Assembly: GCF_023078275.1 (NCBI RefSeq)
Contig: NC_062993.1
Span: forward strand, 7,253,252-7,317,251
DNA length: 64,000 nucleotides
From: Leguminivora glycinivorella
Lineage: Eukaryota > Arthropoda > Insecta > Lepidoptera > Tortricidae
Direction: 5' to 3'
In this document: one piece after another, positions 11,043 to 21,623 of the stretch
Numbering within the stretch: position 1 is the stretch's first letter
How the letters are laid out: every line of letters starts with the position of its first letter
Program-made: the position numbers and the translations under genes
Notes under the pieces: model-generated
The model's database searches: none
The model's input: the letters and a program-made list of their open reading frames with translations, nothing else
Told to the model about the DNA's origin: nothing

Positions 11043-12473
11043 TTTATTTCTAATTTTATTTGTAATTATTAATTTATTTAGTTATTTGTATATATAGTAT
11101 AAGTCTTAATTGTAATTATTTTATTTCCATATTGTAGTTGTTTAGAGACAAAGTTTTGCGGATGGCAATCGTGAAAACGAAATTAAACATTTAATCTACT
11201 AAAGTGGTAGGTTATTTTTTATTCTGGCAACATTATAATATCTTGCCGTGTACGCTATATTGGTTTTTTGTTGTCAGTCGCACGCCATAACTCGTGAAGG
11301 AAGGATTTGTTCGAGCGTGTTTTAGAGGTCCGTTTCTGAGTTCCACATAGTGACTACGTTTTCGAAGGTATATTGTATAGTTTATTAAGAAACTACCTGT
11401 TCATATTACTAGTTAGTTTATCTATTTTAATAATATATAACGTTTATGGGAAGAGTTTGTATAATTTAATTTACAACCAGAATTTTGTTTCTCAAAGGCG
11501 TAACCGTTACGTTCCATTGAGAAATATTGTTTCTCAGTGGATTAAAAAGTAACTCAGTGGAACGATAAAGCCGCGTTATAAGTACACATTTATATTTTTA
11601 CGGTTTCCATCTTACTCAATACTTTAGTACTCTACGATACATGAGTGGAATTAAATTTTAATATATAATGAATAATATATTGTTACTATTTAAATAATAT
11701 AATTATTGTGGTTGGTTTCGTTTCCTTTTCAAGAAAAAGTGTACGTTTCACACATTTTTTTCAAAGTATTTACATTATGGGCTCATTTTACTTTATGATT
11801 TAACTTTCACATCATATACATGAAAAAAAAAAATTATCGTCACTTTTTTATATGGAAGTTTAATTATTTTCATGAATGTGATGCAATATACAAAGAAAAC
11901 AAATTACTAAATTAAGGGCCCTAATTTTCATACGTGAGGCGTAAAATGAGTCCAAAAAGTAAATATTTTGAAGACACTGAATATGTACACTTTTTCTGAA
12001 AAAGGCTCAGTTAATTTAATTTTTTTTTATTTGAGATATTAACATCCCCGTAAAAACAGTTTGCTTAATTGTTTGACGTAGTTAAATTAGCTCCATGTTA
12101 ATCGCACCCTTAGTTTTATGTTACGTTCCACTGAGAAATTGTCCTAGCAATTTCTTAGACGTAAATTTAAATTTTTATAAGATTTTGTTACCCTTACCTA
12201 CCTGTGAGTATGATATTATATAAATCTAACATCTTCTTTACATTTAAAAGGAGTTTATAGTTAATTTTTCTACAGATTTTTATGTTTTTACGAAAAAGTT
12301 TTGAAGTTTTTTGACCACAATGTCACTCAGCGGATATGTAAAAGTGATTTTTAGAGGGTTATTTTGTGTTTATTCTACTGTTTTTTGTAAAGTTCGTAAC
12401 TCAGTGGATCACCCAGCTCCAGAAACACCGATTAAAGTTCATTTTTTTCTCAGTTCTTACAAAAATGCTATTA

Positions 12474-14044
12474 CAGTGAAACCTGGTTAAGTGGGACCTG
12501 GATAAGTGAGATACCTCTTTAGCTGGGACCCAAGGTGCGGTCCCGACACTTTCGCACCGATTTACCTCTGTTAGTGAGACAAAACAGACCTCTATAACTG
12601 AGATTAGCCTTTTCGATTTTTTTGTCACATTTCCCTCTATTAGTGAGACAGATTGTGTATTTTACCTCTATTACTGATACTATATTTGAAATGTATATTC
12701 ACTTAATTGTTTGTTAAGAATTTTATAGAAATTTACCTCTGTATCTGAGATACAGTCAATCTATGACCTCTGTAACTTAGACTTTAATCATCTCATCAAT
12801 TTAAAAATCTATTTCCATATTTTTAATAATTCTTAGCCCATCTGTAAATTACGCGATTGATTCTTTGTGTTTCGGTGAGTTAAGGGTTTTCTTGGTTATT
12901 TTAAGTAATTAGAACTAAAATTTCGATTTGTAACATAAAAATTATAAAAAAAAATAGCATAATATTGAAATACTATTCTTTTTTTTTATTTCCCTTCGGG
13001 GTGTACTAGAGGAGGGGAAGAAAACTGCTCAGAGTAGTAACATACAAAATTTATTTAACTCTGCACCAAATGGGCTTGCTTATTGACAACTACTTATGGC
13101 TTAGGGCCTTTTAGCTTATAACTTATCTAATTACGGGAACACAAGGTGATATTTGGTCGATTGCGCTATAGTACGGAGATGTTACAGAACTACTAGGCCG
13201 GAGAAGAGAGCGGCAACAACGTTATAAGGCTGTTTGGTAGAGGCGTGGCCGTTGGAGGGCCAGACCCAGCGCTGCGGCTCCTCGTGGTTCCGACTGGCAG
13301 GTGCGGAGTGACTGGAAGCTCCGGCCAGCTGAGAGGGAAGACCATCGCCTCGCCGCTTCAAACCAGCTAAGCCTTATAACGTTGTTGCCGCTCTCTTCTC
13401 CGGCCTAGTAGTTCTGTAACATCTCCGTACTATAGCGCAATCGACCAAATATCACCTTGTGTTCCCGTAATTAGATAAGTTATAAGCTAAAAGGCCCTAA
13501 GCCATAAGTAGTTGTCAGTAAGCAAGCCCATTTGGTGCAGAGTTAAATAAATTTTGTATGTTACTACTTTGAGCAGTTTTCTTCCCCTCCTCTAGTACAC
13601 CCCGAAGGGAAATAAAAAAAAAGAATAGTATTTCAAAATGGCGTTGGTCCATCTTCATACTCCAGCTCATCCTTCTTTAAGAGGTTAAAAGCTATCGGTC
13701 TCTCCTCCAACGCAGTCTCAGTACCCATTTTTACGAACGAAATAATAGTAAAGAATTAAAATTTCTATGACACAATGACATTAAAAGTCTTATATTTTAT
13801 TTAAAGACAAAGGCTTATTTACCTTTTCTTTTAGTATGCAACTAATAATAACTATATGAAAAACACCTTATTACCTCTATAACTGACACATCCCCCTATT
13901 CTGGCCTCTATTAGTGATACCCTCTGTAAGTGAGACAAACATTGTATTATACCTATCTAACTGAGACCCTGAATAAGTGGAATACCTCATTAAGTGAGAT
14001 AAATTTTGTTGTCCCTTGAAGTCTCACTTATCCAGGTTTCACTG
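12474..14044. mobile_element. Pogo/Tc1-mariner-type element, non-autonomous, 1571 bp
   Basis: TA flanks both ends (12472-12473, 14045-14046). The inverted ends CAGTGAAACCTGGTTAAGTG and CAGTGAAACCTGGATAAGTG fit the pogo group. Both subterminal regions repeat a degenerate ACCTCTATTAGTGAGAC word at least five times on the left and six on the right. No transposase frame is left. A foldback element (12965-13636) is inserted in the middle. Confidence 0.85.
12965..13636. mobile_element. Foldback element with 267-bp arms and 138-bp GC-rich loop
   Basis: The left arm 12965-13231 and right arm 13370-13636 are near-perfect complements. The outer ends read TTGAAATACTATTC and its complement. The loop (13232-13369) is GC-rich, unrelated to the arms and has no recognised product. 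A transcript across it would fold into a hairpin longer than 250 bp. Confidence 0.92.
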
Positions 14045-14378
14045 TAATTTCATTGAATTTTATGTAGATGAATGACTAATGAACACGAAAAAACAATTGT
14101 ATCATTCAAACTAACAACATTTATAAAATCACAAGTTTTTCAATACGCTATAACAAAATAAAAATCCACCCTGTACCTACAAAGAAATCTACGGATCCAA
14201 ATGAAAATCTTATTTTTTGTAAACGTTTCAATAAGAATACTTTTATTACGCGGGCGAAGCCGCGGGAAAAAGCTAGTTAAAACATAAAATATTACCTTTC
14301 GATACATACATTAGTAATAAACCTGATTAAATAACAAATGGTTGTTTCGAAAAAACAATGTGTGAAACAGTCAATTTG

Positions 14379-14387
14379 TATATAAAG
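14379..14387 (+). promoter_or_regulatory. TATA box of the secreted-protein gene
   Basis: TATATAAAG lies about 40 bp before the ATG at 14422, which leaves room for a short 5' leader. No initiator was verified. Confidence 0.55.
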
Positions 14388-14421
14388 ACATGTGACACCC
14401 ATAACAAGCATTATTTTCATA

Positions 14422-15270
14422 ATGGGTCTCGCACAGATCACCTCCATTGTGATTCTCATTGGACAATTTTCTGTATTCAGTTTAGCTGCCGATCTTCCTA
14501 AGCTACCCAATAACAGACTCTCAGAAGGAAAAGACAGGGACCTCCCCAATGGAGTACCAATCCACTGCGGATTTGGATCTCCAAGGAGGGTCAGCACTAC
14601 CACTTATAAAAATCCAGGACAAGTATTGACAAGTACAATCTTCGGAAGAGACGCGATCACTGCTGGTGCATTGGGAGATCCAAACGGACCTAGACCGGGA
14701 GCTGGAACGCGCTATAAAATAGCAGAATTCCATGGAGCTAAAGTCTTGTACGCTCTCGAAATAGACCCCGCTGGGGAAGCAGCCTACTGGCTCCCTCAAG
14801 GCGGTGTCGTAGACATTCACCATCATCCGTCCGACAGACAACCAAAGTACGTGTTCACTCCTGACTTCAGTGGTTGCTCTTGGACCGTCACTCCCGTGTC
14901 TAACGGGATGCTCCGCCTGCATCACGTCGAAGGCGGCAGGGAGAGAGAACAGTTCAACAGCTTAACAGAAGCTCAGAAAGGGGGACCTGTCACCTACGCC
15001 ATACAATACAAAGACTACGGGTACGTCGTGGAGACTCGCAAGCTGACTAGCAACGTCCCGGCGTTCGCTTACATGCACTACGCTAACGGCCATTGGACCC
15101 TCAACTTCCAGCGCAAGTCTTGCACTCCGGAAACTGGCGGGTACACGTTCAACAGTGCCCATATTTTAACTGGGTTGGTGATGAACGAATCGAAATCTAC
15201 TTATCCTGCTATATCGGGTACCAAGTCTTACAACATTCCTTATCCACTTGACAGTCCTACGAGACCATAG
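14422..15270 (+). CDS. Intronless secreted protein, CNF-like deamidase candidate (282 aa)
   Basis: The frame is open further upstream but only from a GTG. The first ATG is at 14422, behind a TATA box, so I start there. Residues 1-22 form a signal peptide (hydrophobic core, cleavage likely after FSLA). The mature part is globular, with FSGC (C152) followed by a predicted strand, an NG turn and LRLHH (H167). Cys and His are 15 residues apart. In cytotoxic necrotizing factor type Rho deamidases the catalytic Cys sits in an SGC motif and the catalytic His follows 15 residues later, so I infer a CNF-like fold and a possible glutamine-deamidase activity. Sequence similarity elsewhere could not be tested. 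Lack of introns and a higher GC content than the flanks would fit transfer from bacteria, but this is inference. It lies 145 bp after the Helitron end, inside the gypsy footprint. The frame is intact, so it may be under selection. Confidence 0.7.
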   Translation: MGLAQITSIVILIGQFSVFSLAADLPKLPNNRLSEGKDRDLPNGVPIHCGFGSPRRVSTTTYKNPGQVLTSTIFGRDAITAGALGDPNGPRPGAGTRYKIAEFHGAKVLYALEIDPAGEAAYWLPQGGVVDIHHHPSDRQPKYVFTPDFSGCSWTVTPVSNGMLRLHHVEGGREREQFNSLTEAQKGGPVTYAIQYKDYGYVVETRKLTSNVPAFAYMHYANGHWTLNFQRKSCTPETGGYTFNSAHILTGLVMNESKSTYPAISGTKSYNIPYPLDSPTRP

Positions 15271-15325
15271 TATCCAAAAAAAAATTCCGGTAGACAGTCC
15301 TACGATACCTTACTATCCAAAAGAG
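15250..15325 (+). repeat. Short tandem duplication at the 3' end of the gene
   Basis: GACAGTCCTACGA recurs 43 bases later followed by ACTATCCAAAA. The first copy holds the stop codon. The second is 3' UTR. Confidence 0.8.
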
Positions 15326-15400
15326 GGGATGGAGACACAGTTGATTAAAGTGACATCTAGCGAAATATTGCGGCATTATTTACTTATTCTCTTGATACAA

Positions 15401-16040
15401 TATAATAATAATAATAATAAAGCCTCTTTATTCCTTAAAAAAAAAAACTAGCATAGTTTAAATAATCATTCCATAATTAAATAATTAAATATAAATTTTT
15501 AAATTAACATTCCTTGTCATGCTTTTAAATATAACATTACAATTAAAATTTAGATATTATTTCATTAATAATAATTAATTTAATTGAGAATAATATTTAA
15601 TTTAATTTAATTTGTACATAATTATTAATTTATATCTGTATTATTATTTTGTAAAATATTTATTTAAGGACCTCTCTACGAGTGAAGGCCTCCTCCATAT
15701 CGTTCCAATTGTCTCTATCCATTGCCCTTAGAATCCAGTTATTTCCAGCTGCTCTAACTATCTCGTCAGCCCATCGTCCTTTCGGTTTTCCTTGAGATCG
15801 TGTACCGAGTGGTCCTGGCCACGTAGTTACTTTATACGCCCATTTGTCCCGGTTCATTCGTGCCACATGGCCTGCCCACTTCCATTTTAGCTTTTTACAG
15901 TGTTGTAGAGCGTCTATTACGTTTGTTTTCCTTCTTATGTCTGTATTACGATGTCTGTCTTTTTACAGTGTTGTAGAGCGTCTATTACGTTTGTTTTCCT
16001 TCTTATGTCTGTATTACGATGTCTGTCTCTTCTGCTTATT
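15401..16040 (-). mobile_element. RTE-type LINE 3' end, decayed
   Basis: The minus frame 15866-15660 ends a LINE polyprotein: upstream KKLKWKWAGHVAR, then WPGPLGTRSQGKPKGRWADE and AMDRDNWNDMEEAFT before the stop. This is the known C-terminal pattern of RTE-like reverse transcriptases in insects. A 68-bp tandem duplication (about 15891-16026) shifts the frame upstream. The 3' UTR ends in an AATAAAG-TTATTATTA tail at about 15401-15425. The insertion lies between the secreted-protein gene and the paralogue fragment at 16054. Confidence 0.8.
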
Positions 16041-16053
16041 TTTAGTATAGTAG

Positions 16054-16137
16054 TTGACAGGATTGGTAATGAATGAACTGAGGTCTAGTTATCGTCCTAT
16101 ATCAGGTACCAAAAATTATAATGTCCCTGAACAATAA
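16054..16137 (+). pseudogene. C-terminal fragment of a paralogue of the secreted-protein gene
   Basis: The frame reads LTGLVMNELRSSYRPISGTK, then NYNVPEQ and a stop. It aligns with the C-terminus of the gene at 14422-15270 (LTGLVMNESKSTYPAISGTK). The rest of this copy is missing, and a LINE and a 68-bp duplication lie directly upstream. It shows that the gene was once in at least two copies here. Confidence 0.85.
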
Positions 16138-17009
16138 ATAAGTTCCAATAGGCAAGTTCAAGTGCAGTTTAGTTTCATATATTTTGCGAAAACCCTCAAT
16201 TTCTTCTTTCATTTCGACATGTTTCTTTGTAAGTATTTAAAACCAATCATTTCAAATCAATTTTCCTTATTTTCATATCTAATAAACAATCATTTCATAT
16301 TTTATTTCGTATTATTATTTCTTTTATATTTGTCCTTATGAATTAAATAGGTTATGTTTGATTGCATAAACATGTCTGTTAAATGCCGAGTTCCAGATGT
16401 TCAACGTAATAATGTCAATAAAAATGGCCCGTGCAATTCACCACACCTGCTTCAACACAAAAGCAACTAATTTGACTTATATTGCGCAGACACAATCCAA
16501 CAATGACTCTCCAAAGGTCTTAACAAAACCTGTAATCTATAACACTTAAGTCGTTTTCATTATTAGCAAGTAATACTTCATGTGGTGTTCTTAGAGTGCA
16601 ACAATAGGCCACCTCAGAGAAACCACCAGAACAGTTCATTGTGGTCAAGGAGTACAAATGGGACAATAGATTTCAAGGGGCAACTGTAGGTACTTAACGT
16701 ATGATTCACAAAGCTGCCCTGGGTGTCAAAGGACTATTGAGGATTTAATTGATTGCTAATATTTAAGGTAGACTTTTATTATTATATTATGTGGTTAGAA
16801 CGGTTCAACTATTTATGATGAAATATGTGAAACAGAATTAATTTAATTTACCTGACCTCAAACGCAAATTTTGATTTTACAAAACAATTTATTTTGTCTA
16901 TAAACAAACAATTTATGTTGTTTCTAATTAACACAAGTCAAATTATAATTATTCTATTGAAAATATTTCAACTTGTGCTATCTTTAAGTAGTCACACCAC
17001 TATATATAT
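16138..17009. other. AT-rich DNA without recognised genes
   Basis: This is the 3' flank of the paralogue fragment. No frame, RNA or clear repeat is seen. Confidence 0.5.
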
Positions 17010-17113
17010 AAATTAAAACCGAAATAAATTACACATATGAAAGAAAAACCTCAGGAATTGGAGGCCTTGGTCACTTTTTCTTTCATATGTGTAATTTATT
17101 TCGGTTTTAATTT
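17010..17113. repeat. Hairpin with perfect 39-bp arms
   Basis: Arms 17010-17048 and 17075-17113 are exact complements (start AAATTAAAACCGAAATAAAT) around a 26-base loop. It could be a small foldback element. A precursor-RNA hairpin is possible but unsupported. Confidence 0.88.
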
Positions 17114-17550
17114 ATGTTGTCTTATAAGATGTTTTATAGCTTCCTAAATTGTTTGTCGAAAACCGTAATAATATCCCCCGTACCTACTCCTGTACTAGTA
17201 CCTAAAGGTTGTGCCTTAGAGCTTCATTTTCCAGCATTTATTGCAATTGTAAAACAAAAAAATAAATCTGGTTTATTTCATTTTCCATTTGCTACGTCAA
17301 ATTTTCTTAATGTCTCCAATTAGGGAACAATTACCCATCCGAAAATAATGAACTAGATACAGTAGGTACCTTATGCTCCTCAACCTCAACCCTCAAAGTA
17401 ATGGCAAGGGTGCCCGATTGATATTCCGAAATAAAATACGCCGATTTTCGGTTCGCTGACAACGATTCGCCGACGTCTTTTTTGGCCGAATAACGATTGG
17501 AAGATTCTCATGTCGCATAATATTCGTTCGAAAACGGAGTCGGTAGCCTG

Positions 17551-17580
17551 AGCTCCGGGCCTTCGGCCCTACGCGGAGCT
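17551..17580. repeat. GC-rich palindrome in the gypsy leader
   Basis: Outer arms AGCTCCG and CGGAGCT enclose an inner GGGCC-TTC-GGCCC. The same block, CTCCGGGCCTTCGGCCCTAC, occurs at about 5989-6008. It adjoins the retrotransposon leader that follows the primer-binding site. Confidence 0.85.
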
Positions 17581-17735
17581 ATACACTATATCGACATAAT
17601 CGACACACAGAAGTAAGAAAAAAAAACATACACCAACTACACAAAATATAACCTAAGTTATGTACAAAACCGTATATTATTTACAAGTATGTACATAACC
17701 CAATCCAAGTCCTTAAAGACCCACGTACTGACAGA

Positions 17736-17752
17736 AAACCCTATGGGCGCCA
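17736..17752 (-). other. Primer-binding site of the gypsy element
   Basis: The minus strand reads TGGCGCCCATAGGG one base inside the 5' LTR. TGGCGCC-type sites pair with the 3' end of a host tRNA in Ty3/gypsy elements. The leader continues to about 17590. Confidence 0.8.
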
Positions 17753-19310
17753 ATGTAGCCGGCTAGTCAGCGGAGAAATGAAACAAAGGTTCTTCAAGTA
17801 AACAATATCTAAATATATAAAAGAAGAAGCTGACTGACTGACATATCAACGCACAGCCGAAACCGCTGGTCCTAGAGATTTCAAATTTGGCACGTAGGTT
17901 CCTTATATAGTGTAGAGGAGCACTAAGAAAGGATTTTCCAAAATTCACCTCCTAAAGGGGTCAAATAGGGGTTCAAAGTTTGTATGGGGAAACAAGATTA
18001 GTTTGACTATTTTATTCGAAACTTCACAGGAAGATTCCTTAAGACATATGACTGAATACGTGTTTCAGGTTTTTTGAAAATTTACCCCCTAAAAGGATGA
18101 AAAGGGGGTGATAAAGTAAAAAAATCAATATGGGTATCGTTTTTATGGTTTATCGGGTCGCTGATCACGATAAATACAACGTTTTTAAAATCTAACGAGG
18201 CGAAAGTGAAATACCTTCTCCCCTGTTGTGGTGCAATGGGGTTTAAATATCAAAAAAATATACAAAAGAAGATATTGACTGACTGACTGACATATCAACG
18301 TACAGCCGAAACCGCTGGTCCTAGAGATGTCAAATTTGGCACGTAGGTTCCTCATATAGTGTAGAGGAGCACTAAGAAAGGATTTTTCAAAATTCGCCTC
18401 CTAAGGGGGTCAAATGGGGGTTCAAAGTTTGTATGGGGTAACAATGTTAGATTCACTGTTTTATTCGAAACTTCACAGGAGGGATCCTAAAAACATATGA
18501 CTAAAGACGTGTTTCAGATTTTTTGAAAATTTAACCCCTAAAAGGGTGAAAAGGAGGTGATAAAGTCAAAAAACTAATATGGGTATCGTTTTTACGGTTT
18601 ATTGGGTCGCTGATCACGATAAATACAACGTTTTTAAAATCTAACGAGGCAGAAGTGAAATACCTTCTCCCCTGTTGTGATGCAATGGGGTTTAAATATC
18701 AAAAAATTATATAAAAGAAGAAACTGACTGACTGACATATCAACGCACAGCCGAAACCGCTGGTCTTAGAGATTTCAAATTTGGCACATATGTTCCTTAT
18801 ATAGTGTAGAGGAGCATTAAAGGATTTTTCAAAATTCTCCTCTTAAAACGGTGAAATGAGAAATGAGAAACAAGATTAGTTTGACTATTTTATTCGAAAC
18901 TTCACAGGAGGATTCCTAAAGACATATGACTAAATACATGTTTCAGGTTTTTTGAAAATTTGACCCCTAAAGGGGTGCAAAGGGGGTAAAGTGAAAAACA
19001 CAATATAGGTATCGTTTTTATGGTTTATCGGGTCGCTGATCACGATAAATACAACGATTTTAAAATCTAATGAGGTGGAAAAGAAATTTTCTCCCCTGTT
19101 GTTGTACAATGGGGTTAAAATATCCAAAATAGCCATAAGTATAGGTTTAGTTTTTATCTCTACTTCTGGTTCAAGAGATTTAAAATTAACACGGAAGTTC
19201 CTTAGAGGAGCACTAAGAAAGGATTTTTCAAAGTTCACCTCCTAGCATGATAATTTGACAGGGGCAGGGACAGGGACGCGCAGGGAAGAGATAGGGATAG
19301 GGATTGGGAA

Positions 19311-20049
19311 GGGATAGGGATAGGGATAGGGATAGGGATAGGGATAGGGGGATAGGGATAGGGATAGGGATAGGGATAGGGATAGGGATAGGGATAGGGA
19401 TAGGGATAGGGGGATAGGGATAGGGATAGGGATAGGGATAGGGATAGGGATAGGGATAGGGATAGGGATAGGGATAGGGATAGGGATAGGGATAGGGATA
19501 GGGATAGGGATAGGGATAGGGATAGGGATAGGGATAGGGATAGGGATAGGGATAGGGATAGGGATAGGGATAGGGATAGGGATAGGGATAGGGATAGGGA
19601 TAGGGATAGGGATAGGGATAGGGATAGGGATAGGGATAGGGATAGGGATAGGGATAGGGATAGGGATAGGGATAGGGATAGGGATAGGGATAGGGATAGG
19701 GATAGGGATAGGGATAGGGATAGGGATAGGGATAGGGATAGGGATAGGGATAGGGATAGGGATAGGGATAGGGATAGGGATAGGGATAGGGATAGGGAGG
19801 GATAGGGATAGGGATAGGGATAGGGATAGGGATAGGGATAGGGATAGGGATAGGGATAGGGATAGGGATAGGGATAGGGATAGGGATAGGGATAGGGATA
19901 GGGATAGGGATAGGGATAGGGATAGGGATAGGGATAGGGATAGGGATAGGGATAGGGATAGGGATAGGGATAGGGATAGGGATAGGGATAGGGATAGGGA
20001 TAGGGATAGGGATAGGGATAGGGATAGGGATAGGGATAGGGATAGGGAT
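19311..20049. repeat. (GGGATA)n array, about 122 copies
   Basis: A near-pure hexamer array with phase slips at about 19347, 19409 and 19797. It resembles a telomeric G-triplet repeat, but the insect telomere word is TTAGG. Long frames across it are artefacts. Confidence 0.96.
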
Positions 20050-20377
20050 CGGCGAGTATCCTGCATCCGTAATAACTATTACATTCAATGTGCTGTAAGA
20101 AGATCGTTGTTTGCTTGCCTTTTATATGTTTACGTTTTCAATAGGTATAAGCAAAATGGAAAAAATTGTAAGCGATAATGCAAGGAAGTACTTTTTACCC
20201 TACCGACCATAGCGTCGAGATACTGGCTATGTGGGTTGTATAAATTTTCCCCAGTATAAATATTTATATAGGCAAAATACATAAATATTCGTACCTACTA
20301 CCTACGCTGTGGTCGCTGTGTAACAATTCTACAGTCATTGCAAGAATTTCTTTTAAAACAATAGTAATATGTATAAG

Positions 20378-20464
20378 GTACAGTCAGCCAAAAAAGTGGT
20401 TTACTTACCACTTTTCGATCAATAGAGTCGAAAAGTGGTAAACCACTTTCTTGGCTGACCGTAC
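20378..20464. mobile_element. Small palindromic MITE
   Basis: Ends GTACAGTCAGCC and GGCTGACCGTAC enclose the complementary words AAAGTGGTTTA and TAAACCACTTT. The Helitron relative at about 9690-9735 has a shorter version of the same site. Confidence 0.75.
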
Positions 20465-21208
20465 AGCAAATAGATCAGTAACAATGGCCCCCAGTCGAGA
20501 ATTTCCCGCTTTACCTTAATCGAAATAATCGCGGACAGATGTACCTACAAAGAAACCTACGGATCCAAATGAAAATCTTATTTTTAATATATAAACTAAT
20601 ATATACAATAAAATGGGTAATATCTGTCAGTACGCGAGTAGGTAGTAAAAAATCGTCACTGGCCTCAACGTTCCTTCTGCTGGTCTTCGTCTAGCCGTAT
20701 AACGTGGTCTGTCCTCAGGTGCCACTGCGCGAGTTGTACAGAAACCAGGCTGAAGATGTTCCAGCGCTGAGTAGTATAAGCAGCGACGTTCAGCAAAGTT
20801 CTTCTTAAATTTTAAAGTAGAAGAAATGACTGCAACAATCGTGCGTGCTTAGGTCTGCAGTCGGAACCTAGCCCAGGCCTTATTCGCTTTCGCGAAACAG
20901 TGACGTACAATAAGACTTGGATTAGGTTTCAACATTAAATGAATAAACTTAACTATTTACACATATTATACAATTATAAGTACCTGCATAAGAGGCAGCC
21001 CAACACAAACACACTGTTTTTACAATAGAAGTATTTCACAAGTTTTAAATGCAATCAAATAATTAGCACTTGAAATGTATATGAGCCTTCCCCGGCAGAG
21101 AAAATTTTGTGCAAAAAAACAAAAGACGCGTGATATGGCCGTACTTTTTCTTCTTAGCGGCCAGTGCGAGCGGCGACTGCAACATGCAGGTTTGTCATGT
21201 TACAACGA

Positions 21209-21623
21209 AACAGAAATGAGTTTATATGTAATATTCAAACGCGCTCACACAATTTCAAGAGATTTGGTAACTCCTTGCAGCGGCAGTGAGTGAAATTCGT
21301 AATTTGAGTTTTTTTCTTTTAAGTCCGACTTGTGCTTTACTGTAGATTTCTAATAGGTTTTCCTGTAATCTATAGATTGAAAACTATCTCGTGTATTTTC
21401 TTGAAAATTTTACGCTTAGTAGTTTCGGAGATAAGGGCCGAATGGCAATTTTTTGCCTATTTTCTTAAATTACTGGAAAATATTTTTGAAACACTTACAA
21501 AAAGCTCTTTCATTTGATATGTAACACAATATAGTTCTAGAAACTTTGATTTTTAATTTTCACTTTTACCCCCAAAAGTGGCTCCTATAATTGAATTTTC
21601 TTAATTTAAATTACATTTTTTTT
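21209..21623. other. Right flank of the gypsy element, no gene recognised
   Basis: AT-rich flank. Short frames here have no recognisable motif. Confidence 0.5.

Larger units (their letters stand above)
9816..14171. mobile_element. TIR DNA transposon-like insertion of 4356 bp
   Basis: The relative at 20525-20550 lacks this block, so the edges are known. Ends are GGGCAAATTTTTTTTTG and, inverted, GGGTGGATTTTTATTTTG (4 mismatches). TGT flanks both sides (9813-9815, 14172-14174). The superfamily is not recognised and no transposase frame is seen. It contains a retroelement pseudogene, scattered CTCAGTGGAACG-like motifs (about 11500-12420) and a pogo-like element. Confidence 0.68.
17808..20585 (+). 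mobile_element. Helitron-derived insertion with tandem 5' units and satellite
   Basis: It starts TCTAAATATATAAAAGAAG after an A, like the element at 7660. The empty site is visible in the other LTR near 3412. A unit of about 450 bp (beginning ATATAAAAGAAG, CTGACTGACTGACATATC, AACGCACAGCCGAAACCGCT) repeats at 17809, 18258, 18707 and partly at 19130. Then follow a GGGATA array and a 3' part equal to 9030-9815. The CTAG end and hairpin are missing, so the 3' end was lost. Confidence 0.75.
17754..21204 (-). repeat. 5' LTR of the gypsy element, split by a Helitron-derived insertion
   Basis: LTR sequence is at 17754-17807 and 20586-21204. It is the near-identical partner of 3360-4464. ACGA follows at 21205-21208, matching the left flank of the other LTR. 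Confidence 0.85.

Noticed and set aside
14392..14421. A start ten codons upstream for the secreted-protein gene
   Set aside because: That codon is GTG. The first ATG is at 14422 and gives a better signal peptide.
19228..20088. Frames of 274 and 286 codons of low complexity
   Set aside because: Same cause: the GGGATA array read in two frames on the minus strand.
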